Of a DNA stretch of 64,000 nt, positions 11,760 through 24,531 are shown piece after piece. Both the position numbers and the translations under genes were made by a program. The notes under the pieces are model-generated. The model was not told where the DNA came from and made no database searches. It was given only the letters and a program-made list of their open reading frames with translations. The DNA comes from Siphonodentalium dalli. Lineage: Eukaryota; Mollusca; Scaphopoda; Gadilida; Siphonodentaliidae. The stretch covers positions 185,044,716-185,108,715 of the forward strand of contig CP136066.1 of the NCBI GenBank assembly GCA_032622095.1. The letters run 5' to 3'. How positions within the stretch are numbered: position 1 is the stretch's first letter; every line of letters starts with the position of its first letter.

Positions 11760-12510
11760 CAAATATCCATGACTAACCCAAAGGTAGTCATATTTAATAG
11801 TTATTTTTCATAGTGTAGCATGTCAGTGCTCATACTTGGAGTAAACAGCATATGTTGATACCAATTTTCGACACAAACTCAGTTGAATCGAGAATGAAAT
11901 CTTCAACAATGACGTCATCTCTCCAGGCAGCCTTACATCACGGTGACTACCGCTGCGCCGAGCAAAGTATATCTCGGAATTGAATTACTAATTTTCGTTT
12001 AATTTTAAGTTTTAAGCTAAATGGGTTATCACCATTAAGCACTAACACAGATATGTGTATCGAGTCTCGATACCGTCTTTTGCCTGCATTTGTGACTGAC
12101 CAAAGGTCTCGTCGCAATACTTACAAAAGACGGAATCTCGACTCGATACAAGATCTGTATTGACGCACAATGGTGTTTACATATTTGTATTCAAATAATT
12201 ATAATACTTTCGAGCTCGATCCCGGTCCCCTGCATAACATTTGTAGGTATAGTACTATATATACTAGTGATCATTCCATGCATGTATATGTGAAATAGTG
12301 GTAATATAGTGAAACAAAAATTAACCGAATAAACTAAATAACTGTATTTGTGTTTCTCTAATTTATGCACCGTCATATATAATTAATTAACATTAGGTAT
12401 ATTTATATGCAAGGGCATTCTGAGGTAATTCATTTGAAAGTAAGGTACTTAATTTATTGTTTGCCCCTTGACTACATGTTTAATGATCATGATCATTTCA
12501 TGACCTAGCC
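11760..12510. other. no recognised feature
   Basis: AT-rich sequence. The words GAGTCTCGATACCG (12063-12076) and GACTCGATACAAG (12139-12151) suggest a loose inverted repeat, but no element ends could be set. No gene is supported. Confidence 0.4.
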
Positions 12511-12514
12511 GTTC

Positions 12515-12995
12515 AATTTAAAATTTGATGCCATTAATTTTATTTAAGGACCTCAAATTTTCTTAAATATCAAACACTTCAAAAGTATTAATGATGGGAA
12601 TAATTTAATACCATTAAACTTGCATTAATTGTTCTTTCTATTTTGTTACATCAATAAATTTAAATTAAATGGTATTTAAGAAAATTTGAGGTTCTTAAAT
12701 AATATTAATGGCATAACATTTATATTAAATTGGTTATCTTTGATGCTGTGTTCATGCCATTAAAGCTGAAGCTCTTTACACGAACTAATGAATTTTAAGG
12801 GCCTTAAGTTTAATGCACCAACGGTTTGGTGATATTTTAATGAATTTTCTCAATAGTTTAATGATTTTACTGGATAAATTAATTATTTTGTATCGATTTA
12901 ATGGGGCTCCTTAAAAATAGAAAACAAAGATTAATGAGGTGATTTAAGGAATTAAAGTATTTTTAATGACATTTTAAAGGTATTTTAATGGGTTA
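12515..12995. repeat. AT-rich fold-back repeat, TTAATG family
   Basis: An inverted repeat pairs about 12527-12571 with about 12670-12714 (arms containing CCTCAAATTTTCTTAAATA and its complement). The rest is rich in TTAATG/CATTAA words like those at 6550-7080. Confidence 0.65.
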
Positions 12996-12999
12996 TGAA

Positions 13000-13945
13000 T
13001 CTAGTAGTGTTAGAGATGATTGTTAAAGTGAATGAGTATTGGGTCCAGTAATACGCCAAGCTCATGTCGGTTACTCAATGGTCAGCCGTTCGTGTAAGCC
13101 AGACCATAAAGTACAGAAACGTAAATTAGATACGTTGTATACATACCTGTGCTTAGCGGGGATCGGTGGTTCATATACGGACACTGACGACATTTCCTGA
13201 TGCAATTAACCATACTTGAGTGTGGTATTTTCTTTGCCATTGGAACTGACAAAAGTCCTGTTACCAATGGTATTAATCTATTATAGTTTATGCACCACCG
13301 GAGGCGATGTATCCCCATCCACTCACCGGACTTATGGGACCACAATTTTCTTGAGGATGAAATATTCCCATTTGAGATTCCGGATGTTGCCGACCCCTAA
13401 TATGACGCAAACTAAATTATTTTGACTTTTCTAATGGTACCCGCCCGACAATTTTTGCATTATTAATGACGCTACACCATTTCTTAGTGGTCCGACACAT
13501 TCGGTAAGTTGAGAACACCACCTCCTGTGGTGCCTAGACTATCACAACAAAAATGTAATATAGAATGAACGCAGGTGTGGTAAAGTTGAATAGAAATCAA
13601 GCACGGTTGCTTATATTTAATATCTGCTGTTGGTTTAAATGGCGTTAACCAACTAACTAACTCACAAACGATATACCGTAGGAATTTGCTGATATCATTG
13701 GTTCGAATAATTCGGATAGTGTCAATATTCTCATCTCGACACATATATATTTTTTTCTTCTGGATGTGCATTATATTCCGTTTTAGTTTCGGATTGTTTT
13801 TTTCCAGCCGAGACACTGCCCTAGCTATTTATTCACAATAGTCATCACAATGTGACTATTGACGTCCGGTAAGAAAATGATAACCTTTGACGCGAAACAA
13901 CTTCAAATATACGGAGGGCCATCAGGGTCCGAGTCACAATTTCAA
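13000..13945. other. no recognised feature
   Basis: Several open frames of 60-110 codons overlap here on both strands (for example 13484-13816 minus), but none shows a recognisable motif, splice context or duplication in the paralogous regions. Confidence 0.4.
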
Positions 13946-13954
13946 GTGCTAATT

Positions 13955-14470
13955 TGTACATTGCAAAATGTAAAAACAGATTTCCATTTTAAAAACTAAT
14001 TGTATATGACAATCGTTAAAATTCATATTATAGAATGTTAAAAAGTATTTTTCGTTGCCAACTTTTATATCGTAGAACGTCACAAAGTATTTCCAATTGT
14101 AAAAACTACATTTCATTCAAAAAAGCACAACATTCATATCGTAGAATGTGAGAAGTTATTTTCATTCGCAATTTTTAGTATTTCTAGTTGTAAAAACTCC
14201 AAATTTATTTGACAATGCTCAAAAATCATATTGTATAATGTGAAAAGGTATTTTCATTAATTTCAATTGCCAACGTTTATATTGAAGAATGTGGACAGGT
14301 AATTCAATATGTAACAACCAAGAATTCATTTTGCAAATTTGTAAAGTAATTGTCATTTTGTGAAATGGAAAAAGTAGGCCTAGTTTGCAATCGTAAAAGC
14401 CCTATATTTAGAACACACAACTGGCAAATTATATCGTATAATGCTAAACATTAAGTGAAAAGAAGTAAAT
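13955..14470. repeat. degenerate AT-rich tandem repeats
   Basis: Words of the type TATCGTAGAATGT, AAAGTATTTTCATT and TTGTAAAAACT recur at intervals of roughly 80-100 bp across the stretch. The units are too diverged to count exactly. Confidence 0.6.
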
Positions 14471-14479
14471 TAATTTGAT

Positions 14480-15535
14480 AAAACACTTTTTTTACATTCA
14501 TCAAAGCTTCATTCAATTCATGGAAAATAGAAACTAGGATCTTCGATATTGCATGTTCAGTTTTAAATTATACACAATCCCCAATGGATAATTCCAATTC
14601 AAAACCGTTTATTGCCATAAAAAGGCAAGAACTTAATCTAACAGAAATACCATGTCGTCATATATATGTCATCAAAGTAAATGTACTACATAGTTATGTT
14701 TCCATGTACCATGCAGTTTTTCCCTTGTGACAAAGTTTTGTAGCTTTATACTGCTTACCTTGAACCGAGTGAACCAAGTTCAGTTACAATAGTCAGTCTG
14801 TTCTCTTCTCGTGATTCATGAAACCACCTTTGTGGTTCTACTCTTTGCCACAACGGCGTCACTGATGGCAGTTGGACGCCGATGGTTTCGAACGAAAGTA
14901 CACCGGCAATATAGTCCGGTTTATTAGTTATCAATCATGGTATTGAGAAAATACAGTATTACATTGTTAGCGGCGAGTAATTTTGGTTGGAAATGTTGGC
15001 CATGTTTTTAATTCTGACCAATAATGAAAAAATATCCATCCGATCTTCACCGTTCGTTGTCAAACGATTGCCATACACCAGTTATATAAATATCTTAAAA
15101 TAATTCAGATTATGCCTTGTTTTCTGCGAACCATTTTGGTTGATACACTCAATGTATAGGTATGATATACCGCAATAATAATATATACTAATGTTTTGAG
15201 TACCTTGCGCCATGTTTACTTTTGTTTGAACAATATTTATTTTGTCCAAAATAAAATATATAATTAATGAGCATGACACATGTATATATGTAAAGAGACT
15301 TGGAGAGAGTAGAGGATTTGACAACATTAATTAGATACTTATATGGAGTCATCTTAATAGTCAGCTATATTAGTTTACTTTCGGTTGAATAAAACGCACG
15401 TGGAAGCGGACGTGGAACCTCTGGGAAGCGGATATATCGTCGATCTGCATCATTTCGATTAGACAGTCAGATTGTGGTGAAACGGATATTATGAAAGTAC
15501 ACAAACATATCCTTTAAGTTTGACTTTTAAAACAT
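14480..15535. other. no recognised feature
   Basis: AT-rich non-coding sequence. No supported gene or element. Confidence 0.4.
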
Positions 15536-15537
15536 GT

Positions 15538-15592
15538 ACCGACGAGAACACTCATTATTACTTACCGACGAGAACACTCATTATTACTTACT
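15538..15592 (+). repeat. 28-bp direct duplication
   Basis: A 28-bp block beginning TACCGACGAGAACACTCATT occurs twice in tandem. Confidence 0.9.
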
Positions 15593-15722
15593 GCTTACAA
15601 ACGAAGGCACGTAAGCTCTTTATCAGAGGCGGTGCATTTGTTTTTATTTTGAACATTTATTGTCTTTGTTAAAACATAATTTTTTGAAAGTCGATATCTG
15701 ACAAATAAACATCCTAGCGTCA

Positions 15723-15812
15723 ATTCTAATTACAGGCCCATGGGGACAAATAGCAGATATACCAATATTATACTATACCTGTGACAAGGTTCAGAAGTCC
15801 GATTTTTTTGGG
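15723..15812. repeat. left arm of an inverted repeat spanning Helitron copy 2
   Basis: About 90 bases match 19165-19256 in reverse complement, including AGATATACCAATAT, GTGACAAGGTT and AAGTCCGATTTT. The arms bracket about 3.3 kb that includes Helitron family 1 copy 2. A run of 14 G residues follows at 15811-15824. Confidence 0.8.
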
Positions 15813-16010
15813 GGGGGGGGGGGAAACACCATCTATCATATTGCTCGTGGATTCAGTCACATTTCAGTGTATCCTATTGGCCATGAAATTTCTTTTGATG
15901 TGTAATTCCATAATAATAGAAGAAGAGAAGTCGAGACACCGTACCGATAACTTGCAATTCTACTGGAAATTTGGGAATAAAACGGGTCGTCAGTCTCCCT
16001 GTCCGCCTAA

Positions 16011-18791
16011 TATATATATCTATTTGCGAATGTCTGTCTGTCCGTCTGTCTGTGTTCTATAGAAATTCACAGGGGACCATCTAGATGCTGCCAAAGGGGT
16101 CTACTAGGAGTAGCTTTTTACGAGAAAGATAATGGTCGGGGTTAGAATTTTCTAAAGTGACGCCGTTGTTGTCAGGGCAGAAAAGGGGGAGGGGCAGAAA
16201 AAACATTTGTCGCCGATTGCCACCAAACTTATATATAATCATCCCCATAATATGAGGAATCTAATGGCGTGGTTTAAATATGGCAAAAGTCGCGCCGTTC
16301 GCGTCAGGTGTGCCCGGAAGGGGAGGGGCAGATTTTTTTTCTGTCGCCGTTTGCCACGAAACTTACATATAATCACCCCCATGATATGAAGAATCCAACG
16401 GTGTGGTTTAAATGTGTCAAAATTGGCGTCGTTTGAGTCAGGGATGAACGGAAGGGGAGAGGGGCACCAAAATTGATCAAACTAATTTTAGCGCCGATTT
16501 CCACCAAATTGATATATATTCTTCTTCATGATGCAAGTTATCTAATTGTGCGATTTAACAACGCCAAATTGTTGTTTTTGGATGAGAGATTGGGAGGGGG
16601 TGTGTACTAAATTTGATAATAAGTCGCCGATTGCCACCACACTTATAAAAAATCATCCCCATGGTATGAGGAGTCTAATGGTGTGGCTTTTATCTGTCAA
16701 ATGTGGCCTCATTCGAGTCAGGGTTGCATTGAAAAGGACAGGGGCACCAAAATTGATACACAATTTTTTTAGCGCCAATTTCCACCAAATTGATACACGT
16801 TCTTATCCATGATACGAGTAATCTAATCGTGATTTAAAGACGCCATAGTGGTGCTGTTTGCGTGAGAGATGGAGAGGGGAGGGATTGGCACAAAATTTTA
16901 TAAAAACAATTGTTTAGTCGCCGATTATCACCAAACTTATAAACAATCATCTCCATGATATCAGGAGTGTAATCATGTAGTTTAAGGATGTCACAAGTGG
17001 GGCCATTCGAGTCAGTGGTGTATAGAGATGAGAGGGACACAACACATTATATATATATATATGTTTAGTGCCGATTTCCACCAGATTGATACATATTCTT
17101 CTCCGTGATACGAGGAATCCTATCATGTGGTTTAGATACACCAAATTGGTGCCCTATGGGTGAGAGATATGGGGACCTTAAATCTGATACGAATTTGTAT
17201 ACTCGCCAATTTTCACCAATTTCATATATATGCATCTCTAATCTCTAATGAGTCTTAGTGTGTGCAGCTTGAGTCCGAAATAGGGACGGGAGGGTCACCA
17301 ATTACCATCAAATTCAGACACGTTCTTCTCAAATGATACAAGAAATAAAATCGTGCTGTCTGTCTGTCTTTTTGTCTGTCTGTGTGCGTTCTATATATAA
17401 CTTCACGCCGTACAATCGAGATGGCACCAAGGCGTTCTAAGAGGGGTAACTTTTTACAAGGAAGATAATGGTGCGGGTTAAAATTTTCTAAAATGACGCT
17501 GTTGGTGGGAGGGGAAATTTAAAAAATATGGTGAAATAGTTTTGTCGCTGATTTCCACCAATCGAATACATAATCACCTTCGCAATATGGCGTTGTTCGA
17601 GTCAGCGTTGCATCAACAATTGATTTAATAAACCATATTGCACCAAATTCATACACGTTTTTCTCTAATGATATACCATGAATTAAATCACATTTGGTGT
17701 CGTTTGCGTGACTGATGGCGAGCGGATGTGCATTATCATTGATAAGATTGCTATTCGCCGATATACACATATAAGTTATATACAGTCACCAGGCCATCTC
17801 CATATCATTTTAAGTAGTTGGGCGTTCACATTTCACAATCCCGACATATGGTGACCCACATATGTCACTTGAACAATTATATCTTCTTAACAGTCATATT
17901 TATATGGGAATGGCAATCAAGGCATTGACACAATGAGCTAGCAAAAAGAGATATATAGAAGAAGCATTAAACGTATATTTATCACTCTGTCGAAGAGATA
18001 CATTTATTCGTGCAAACTTAGAGACCTCGAACCGTCAGAGGATTGCATATATATAATAAAAAAATTTAGTCTGTTCCATTCAATAGAGTTTCCACAAAAA
18101 GTTACAATTTGTCAAGAGATATGGAAGGCCTGTTCAAAAATAGTGGTCACAGTGTGCAGTCAAATATAGTTTATTCTGATATACAAGAAAATGCAGTTAG
18201 TAGCACAAGACTTTTCAGGATCCTACCAATACTGACATCTGACTGACTGACATAAACAACTGACATAAATAACTCAAAATATCGCTCTGTGCCTGGCACA
18301 TGTAGCTGATATACTGCGCAGCAACATTTCGTTTAAACTAAGAATATTCAGCCAATATATAGCACCATGAACAGAGGAGCACCTGGAAATTTCGTTGAAA
18401 CATCTGTATCTTCATGGAGATATGATAGCCAGGTGTCCTCGAGATCTTAGTCCAACCCACTAGATTGATTGATACATCTCAATATGTAGAATCCAATTAT
18501 CATCTTTTATCGAACCAATGTGTTTATCATATTATAACGTCTAATGTATACGCAGTTGTAAATAAATAAATACTTCATTATTGGTGGAACGGATTAATCG
18601 TGATAAACAGAATGACAATTGACAAGGTGAGCCACTACTTATATTCCATGACTGTAATAATCATGATTTGTGATGCTATTTGAATATACAATTTATGAGA
18701 AAACGTATAACACTTTAAGGAAGAGCATTCTCTATTCCCAACAAATATCCGCAGCATACATTACCTGGGCAACGCCGGGTAACCCTGCTAG
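16011..18791 (+). mobile_element. non-autonomous Helitron, family 1 copy 2
   Basis: Nearly the full length of the 3247-5928 element repeats here in the same orientation: the GTCTGTCTGTC run after the 5' end, the series of CGCCGATTKCCACCA-headed internal repeats, and the 3' end GGGCAACGCCGGGTAACCCTG-CTAG followed by T. The 5' terminus is less clear, since the TC is replaced by a TA run. Relative to copy 1 there are small indels, including extra sequence near 17590-17690. No Rep/helicase frame is present, so transposition would need proteins from elsewhere. Confidence 0.78.
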
Positions 18792-19164
18792 TACTTAATA
18801 ATTCTAATAAATTGTCAACTCAGCCGAAATATGCCCTAGTGTATGTTATAGGGCATACACATTTCTTTCGCTTGATATATAACTTTACGAAGTCTATTTA
18901 AGCGAAGTCGGCATATCGCACGGGGAATTCGAAAGTTCAGAAATTGTTATCGTAATAATTGAGTTAGTATCCAGGAAGGGAGATTGACGATCGCTTTTCG
19001 TCGGCAGGTTTTGCTAGTTTTCGATACAATATTTCGACTTAATTTCGTTTGATACTATCGAAATATACATCAAAAGAAAGGACATTTCGTGACCAATAAG
19101 ACACAATGAAATATATTGTGACTGAGAAGAAAGATTTTGAGAATATATGAGGAATATGATATAT

Positions 19165-19256
19165 GGTATGTTTTTCCCAAAATCGGACTTGTAAACCTTG
19201 TCACTGTTAGAGTATATATTGGTATATCTGGTATTTATCCCCAGGGGGCTGTGATT
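19165..19256. repeat. right arm of inverted repeat (partner 15723-15812)
   Basis: Reverse complement of the 15723-15812 block with modest divergence. Together the arms may be the terminal inverted repeats of an older element into which the Helitron inserted. Confidence 0.8.
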
Positions 19257-19259
19257 CTA

Positions 19260-20750
19260 ATTTCCCCCAAAACCGGTTGATAATAAAGAGTGTTCTTAAA
19301 GGTACTCAATCCACATATCATCAAGATACAACAACAACATTTCTTCAAATACGCTTTAGTTATCAGAATCGATTAATTGCAACAAAATAATGCTAACCGC
19401 TGTCAACTATGGTATCAAATTTCCCAAAACGTGTTATTTATTAACATTTTGTTCAACGAAATATGACCGTATTATCACTTGAGAATTCACAAAATTTGGT
19501 CGTATTACCACTTGTTTATCCATCGTCATCCGCAATTTTCAACGAGACCATTCGTTTGACGGCGTGTTTCTGGGTCACACACAATTGAAATAACAAACTT
19601 TAAAAATCGATATCTGACCAGTCTGAGCTTTGAAGGCTAGGTTCTCGACTCGAATAAAATATGTTTTACAACCGAAACCAAAGAACTAGTAATATAGGAG
19701 TGTTTAATCTGATTGAGTACCTTTAATGGTGATTATATATACTTGTTTCAACGTAAAACTGATTGGTGTTATGAAGTGCGTTCTTAACTGTAATCGTTTG
19801 TACTAATGAGTGTTTGTGTAGATGCTCGAATTGTCTGTTCCACACAAATAGTGTGTTTTGCATTTACGTATTGCCTTTTCTTTCCTTTCGGTGATATGCT
19901 GAAAGTGACCTTATGGAAGTGGCACGAATTTGGTGTCAAATTGATCCCTGAATTTATAATAAAACATACTGTTTATTAGAATCGTGTAATTTTAAGACAT
20001 TGCAATTTTTTTTTAAATCACTTCTTCAACAAAACGCTCTTTAAAACGCTCTTTATTTAACATTTTAAATTTATTTTTTTCACTCCTCAATATCTCCGTT
20101 ATTTAGTCAATATAAATTCTTCGAAAAAAAAACTTTAAAAGAAACGTTTTTTTTTAATATTTTGTTTTAAATATGTGTTTCATTTCTGAATATCTCTATT
20201 ATTTCATCAATCATTTATATATCGTACCGGTGGTCAGATCAGTATTAAGGTTTATATAACCGTGGCCGGGAACAATTGATAATCCAGAAATTGATGGGCG
20301 TATGCGGTACATAACTAAGTATCTACAGACGGTAACAATGACCGTCATTAACTCTCTATACCTTATCACTGCCGACGACAGGTAGTAGATGAGTTTAGAC
20401 TGAACACTTCTAATTTCGACCGATACAAATATCAGACTACACTACTTGTCACGATATGATGTAGAACAACTGTAACGTGTTGATAAATTATGCACAACAT
20501 CGAATGTGAATGGCACGTACGTGTAACAGCCTCATATACTGTTGTATTTAGCATAGCACGTTTCGTTTCTCATTGACACATAACTAAATCGGTATGTTAT
20601 GTTGCAGCGGACTTCGTATGGAAATCGAACATAATCGGCTGACTACTCGACGATACTTTCCAGCCTCGGGCGCATAACATTTTAGTCTGATTAAGAGAAG
20701 TGCGAAGTTAGAAGTTCAATCCAATTAAACCTGTTTTAATCCCTCCACGA
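19260..20750. other. no gene; AT-rich with short degenerate repeats
   Basis: No supported coding sequence. At 19975-20230 the words AATATCTCCGTTATTTAGT and AAAACGCTCTTTA recur. Similar words in reverse complement occur at 33955-34060, which points to an old dispersed repeat. Confidence 0.45.
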
Positions 20751-20784
20751 CTGACGGAGCTTCCTGAAATTCAGAAACCCTGTA

Positions 20785-21030
20785 CTAATGCATTATCTTA
20801 TATATACCATAGGCTCCCAAATGAGATAATACATTAGGCTAACAATATTTACCTTGACCTAATAATTCAGTGCATTATTTTAAAAATCGTTAAAGAATGT
20901 AAGAAAAAATCATAAACATAATTGTTAAAGAATGGTATAGAAATTGATGAAAAAAATGTTAGGCCAATGTATTCTCTAATATATGCGAGGCTCCCAATGG
21001 AAGACTGGCATATATTAGAGAATGCACTGC
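20785..21030. mobile_element. diverged fold-back element of the ATATATGCGAGG palindrome family
   Basis: Two imperfect palindromes (about 20788-20847 and 20964-21028), built on AATGYATTMTCTWATATATRC and its complement, are separated by about 115 bp of AT-rich sequence. The arrangement and the interior words (GTTAAAGAATG) match the better-preserved elements at 21331-21691 and 33124-33586. Confidence 0.7.
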
Positions 21031-21094
21031 GGATAATTAATGATGCATCAGCGTTGTCTCGTCATCGTAGGGTTAAAGTTGAGATTTGCAAACG

Positions 21095-21290
21095 TTTCTG
21101 ATATGAACACTATATGCTTATTTTAGGACCAGTTGACACCGATTGGGTTATTGTTTGGTGGGAGAAAAGAAGCCGATGACCATGTCAATGTTTTAATGAT
21201 GTATTCAGGGTTACAGACCAATTTATGAAAGCTATATTACTTTGTATTCATCTGAAAGGCGTAATGATATTGAAATTTCCATCAATTTAT
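21095..21290 (+). repeat. segment duplicated downstream of gene B (57055-57270)
   Basis: Blocks such as TTTGCAAACGTTTC, TATGCTTATT, GGACCAGTTGA, GTTTGGTGGGAGAAAA and AAGCCGATGACCA occur in the same order at 57055-57270. Both copies lie downstream of the corresponding lectin gene, so this is part of the ancestral gene duplication rather than an independent repeat. Confidence 0.8.
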
Positions 21291-21330
21291 GCATCCTGTT
21301 CCTCCGAAATTCAGCACGCCGTGGGCTTAA

Positions 21331-21691
21331 CCCTTTACCCAACAAAACGGCCAAAAACGCCCAAATAAAGCTTCAACAGCCTAAAATATCTTCGGTCTGT
21401 CTCACTAACACCATAAAAATATGGATATCATTGGAACCGGTTCATTGACCACATTGTGATGGTTACAGTCGCCTCGCATATATAAGAGAACGCATTGGTC
21501 TTTAACAATTTTATAATTTTTTCTTACATTTTTTAACATATTTTATAATATTTTTCTACATTCTTTGACACTTTTATCATTTTTAATATGTGTTAAGCCA
21601 GTGCATTCTCTTATATATGCGAGGCGACCTATGGTCGACTCGCATATATAAGAGAATGCATTGGCACAGGGCCGTTCTGTTGGGTAAAGGG
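21331..21691. mobile_element. piggyBac-like MITE with TTAA target sites
   Basis: The ends CCCTTTACCCAACAAAACGGCC and its near-perfect complement at the right side are flanked on both sides by TTAA (21327-21330 and 21692-21695), the diagnostic target duplication of piggyBac elements. The 361-bp element contains a palindrome at about 21599-21666 around CTTATATATGCGAGGCGACC. No transposase frame is present. Confidence 0.85.
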
Positions 21692-22229
21692 TTAAATAGG
21701 ATAGGTTCATAATCGGCGTAGAATCGACTCATTTTGAATCCATAACGAACTGAAAACGAGAGTGTTTTAGTGCCATTATCAATGGAGGAAAATAACACGG
21801 ACAAACTTACTCACGACTTACCAGGTGTATGCTATTAATAATATGTTTTCGCTGTGGCCAGCGCCATAAAACAGAATAACAGAGATGGTCTTATTTCATA
21901 ATCGAATACCTTGCTTGTATTTAAATTCGCGAAGATCTATTTTTCACGCACGCTGGGTGCGCGAATTTAAAACTGAGCGAAAACTAGTACGAATTCTGAG
22001 AGTATATCAAATCACATGGAAAATCAGCTGTTATGGAATTATATTTACAAACATTACAGACGGTTGGGCTGAATATAGACAATTATATTGACATTTGGGC
22101 ATGGATGCTTAACATCATTATTCATTTGTAAATCATGTTAAAGACATATATTATGTACTTATTTGGGTAGTTTAATCAAATGAAAATATGTGGCGTGAGA
22201 TTCAGCCGATCACGCAATAAAGGGGAACA

Positions 22230-22645
22230 TTAATACTGTATTATGAACTCATTAAATACATATTATGGACTTGTTCGGATGTGTGAAATTGATAAGTTAG
22301 TACTCAGGCGCTATGCCAACCTGGGGAATGTAACATTCTACTAACATCGCCAAAAATTTCAAGGAAATCGACCATACCACTCCATAGAAAACATCGTCTG
22401 AACTACTCTCAATTGTAAATATTTACATCTCGATTCGGGACGCAGCTATTGTCGATAAACTAGCACAAATGATTTCGCCATCAAGAGTTGTTGCATGTAA
22501 TTAATATATAAGAATCACAGTATGTGTTGTCAATTTGGATTAATATTCGTAAAAAGTTTTGCTTTGAACAAGATTATTCTCAATTTCTATCTGAGCGCCC
22601 TATATATCGGAGTGTTTCACATCACTTTAAAATGTTCGATGTAGC
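22230..22645 (+). repeat. segment duplicated at 59320-59690
   Basis: Words such as ACATATTATGGA, AAGTTAGTA, ATGCCAAC, TTCTCGATTCGGGACGCA (59.5 kb form) and GATTATTCTC-ATTTCTAT recur in the same order. Here the segment lies downstream of gene A, whereas the partner lies inside the last intron of gene B, so the order relative to the 3' ends is not conserved. Frames crossing it are not conserved and are unlikely to be coding. Confidence 0.75.
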
Positions 22646-23158
22646 AATACTTGTAAGAAATACACATATTCCGGAACGAATGAAAACGAAAGCATATCTC
22701 CATATCCACCACCATGGAGTGATAACATACGTGGTCATGAAGTCTGAGTTAAATATGTCAACTCGACTATTTGAGATATACTGGCAGCCATATGTTGATT
22801 GTCAGCTGCCTACGTGGTTGTTTTACATGTATTTCTCTAAAGTTCATTTCATTGATAACTATTTGAATATCATATTGATTATTTTGAACATACATGTATA
22901 ACCACCCATCATCTGAAAAAAATGTTGATGCAGTTACAAATTACTCGATGCTAACTTTCGTCATGGCGGTCCTTAATATACAAAGGTACCTTTCGGAACA
23001 ATTAAGAACTGAAACTGTCACCAGATACAAGTGTTTCACGAAAATATTTAAGTCAATTTTGAATTCGCGCAGCACGGTGCTCGAATTCAAAGTGCGCGAA
23101 TTCAAAACTGAGCGAAAATAGTACTGCGCGAATTTAAATGCGAGTAAGGTAATTCAAT

Positions 23159-23376
23159 ATGAACCTATGTGATTATTATAAGTCGATTATGAACCTATGT
23201 GATTATTATAAGTCGATTATGAACCTATGTGATTATTATAAGTCGATTATGACCTATGTGATTATTATAAGTCGATTATGAACCTATGTGATTATTATAA
23301 GTCGATTATGAACCTGTGTGATTATTATAAGTCGATTATGAACCTATATGATTATTATAAGTCGATTATGAACCTA
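23159..23376 (+). repeat. 30-bp tandem repeat, about 7 copies
   Basis: The unit ATGAACCTATGTGATTATTA followed by TAAGTCGATT repeats seven times with single-base variants and one 1-bp deletion, then ends in a partial unit. The copies are nearly identical, indicating recent expansion. Confidence 0.95.
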
Positions 23377-23489
23377 GTTGCGCGAGGATATGTTGAATTT
23401 ATTTCATGAAGTTTCGATGTTTTAGACGGACAGCTATTTAGCTGTTATTTATTAATTTGTTCAAATTGAGATATATAGAGGATCTCACA

Positions 23490-23627
23490 TGAGTTTCTAT
23501 TTTATACGGAATTTATCAACCGAGTTCACTAAATTCGATTTGAGCCGAGGTTTACCGAGGCTCAAATAGAATTTAGTGAACGAGGTTGATAAATTACGTA
23601 TAAAATAGAACGAGTTTGAGATACTTT
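23490..23627. mobile_element. long palindrome / fold-back MITE
   Basis: Arms of about 55 bp pair around a short spacer GAGGTTTACCGAG (arm word GTTCACTAAATTCGATTTGA on the left, its complement on the right). The outer arm TCTATTTTATACG pairs with CGTATAAAATAGA. The structure would fold into one long hairpin. Confidence 0.85.
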
Positions 23628-23812
23628 TTATCACATGATCATATAATCGCTAAAAATTTTATCGAAAACAACAATTAACTGCAGCCAGCGATCATTGTCC
23701 CAAAGAGCAGCGTGACGCCATTGCACGCGACGATATTACACGTGTCTATTACGCTCGAATATAACATCGGAAAATAGTGCTAATCATGTGATAAATTGGT
23801 ATCAGGGTCCGC

Positions 23813-24372
23813 GCTGGCCAGAAATTTAATTTTTCCAAATATTTTGCCAAATGAAAATAATTTTTGCCAAATGCTGTTAGAAGTTGCCAAATGCTATCAG
23901 TTTCTACAACATTGTGTTTTTATAATGATTATTTCGACAATCGCTGCTTGAGGAAAGCAAATCATTATCCATAAATCTCGCCTCTATACTTGGGTTTATC
24001 AGAGAACAATAAACCAACGGCATAACAATGAAATAGCAGAATGTTTTTTTCATCAGAAAGGCACACCGAAACAAAGAATATTAGCTATGTAAACACCACC
24101 ACCAGACATACTAGCAATCCCTCCACCCGTCGATACTAATGATATCAGGTTAACTGCATCTTGACAGATGTGTTAACTTTTCATAACCTTATAAATCACC
24201 ACCAATAATACCATTAATGAAAGAGTTTCCTGAAATGAGTGGTATTGGCTGACAAATATTACTAAACTTTCTTGAGGACTTTGACAATGTTTTTGCCATT
24301 TGAAAATATGTGTTGCCAAATGTGAATTATTTTTGCCATTGGCAAATTTGGCAAGTGGCAGCGCGAACCATG
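23813..24372 (+). mobile_element. hAT-like MITE, copy 1
   Basis: The element begins CAGGGTCCGCGCTGG and ends GCAGCGCGAACCATG (terminal CCATG instead of CCCTG). Internal subrepeats carry TTTGCCAAATG. Flanks ATTGGTAT and ATTGTATT are an imperfect 8-base duplication. Two relatives, at 25190-25704 and in the rearranged copy at 43.1-44.5 kb, share both ends. CAGGG termini with 8-bp target duplications are the hAT pattern. No transposase is present. Confidence 0.75.
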
Positions 24373-24469
24373 ATTGTATTTATAGGTATATTGTATATTT
24401 ATGTTATAAACGGCGGTGGCTGTTGTTGTAACTAGAGGTCTGGTTCCATGAATACATTATTAATGGTTG

Positions 24470-24475
24470 TTTATT
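24470..24475 (-). promoter_or_regulatory. polyadenylation signal AATAAA of gene A
   Basis: AATAAA on the minus strand lies about 57 bases after the gene A stop codon, within CATTGACAATAAAC. The same word stands at the matching place downstream of gene B (57455-57460), so it is conserved between paralogues. Confidence 0.7.
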
Positions 24476-24531
24476 GTCAATGATACATGAATTGCATTTG
24501 TTTTACTCCCGTCCGGTGTGTGGCACGGTTT

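Noticed and set aside
22524-22901. 125-codon frame as a gene
   Set aside because: The paralogous segment at 59.3-59.7 kb does not preserve the frame, and no motif or splice context is seen.
23159-23376. CRISPR-like array (also 30921-31318 and 62935-63310)
   Set aside because: Units are directly contiguous with no unique spacers, and the genome is eukaryotic. These are minisatellites.
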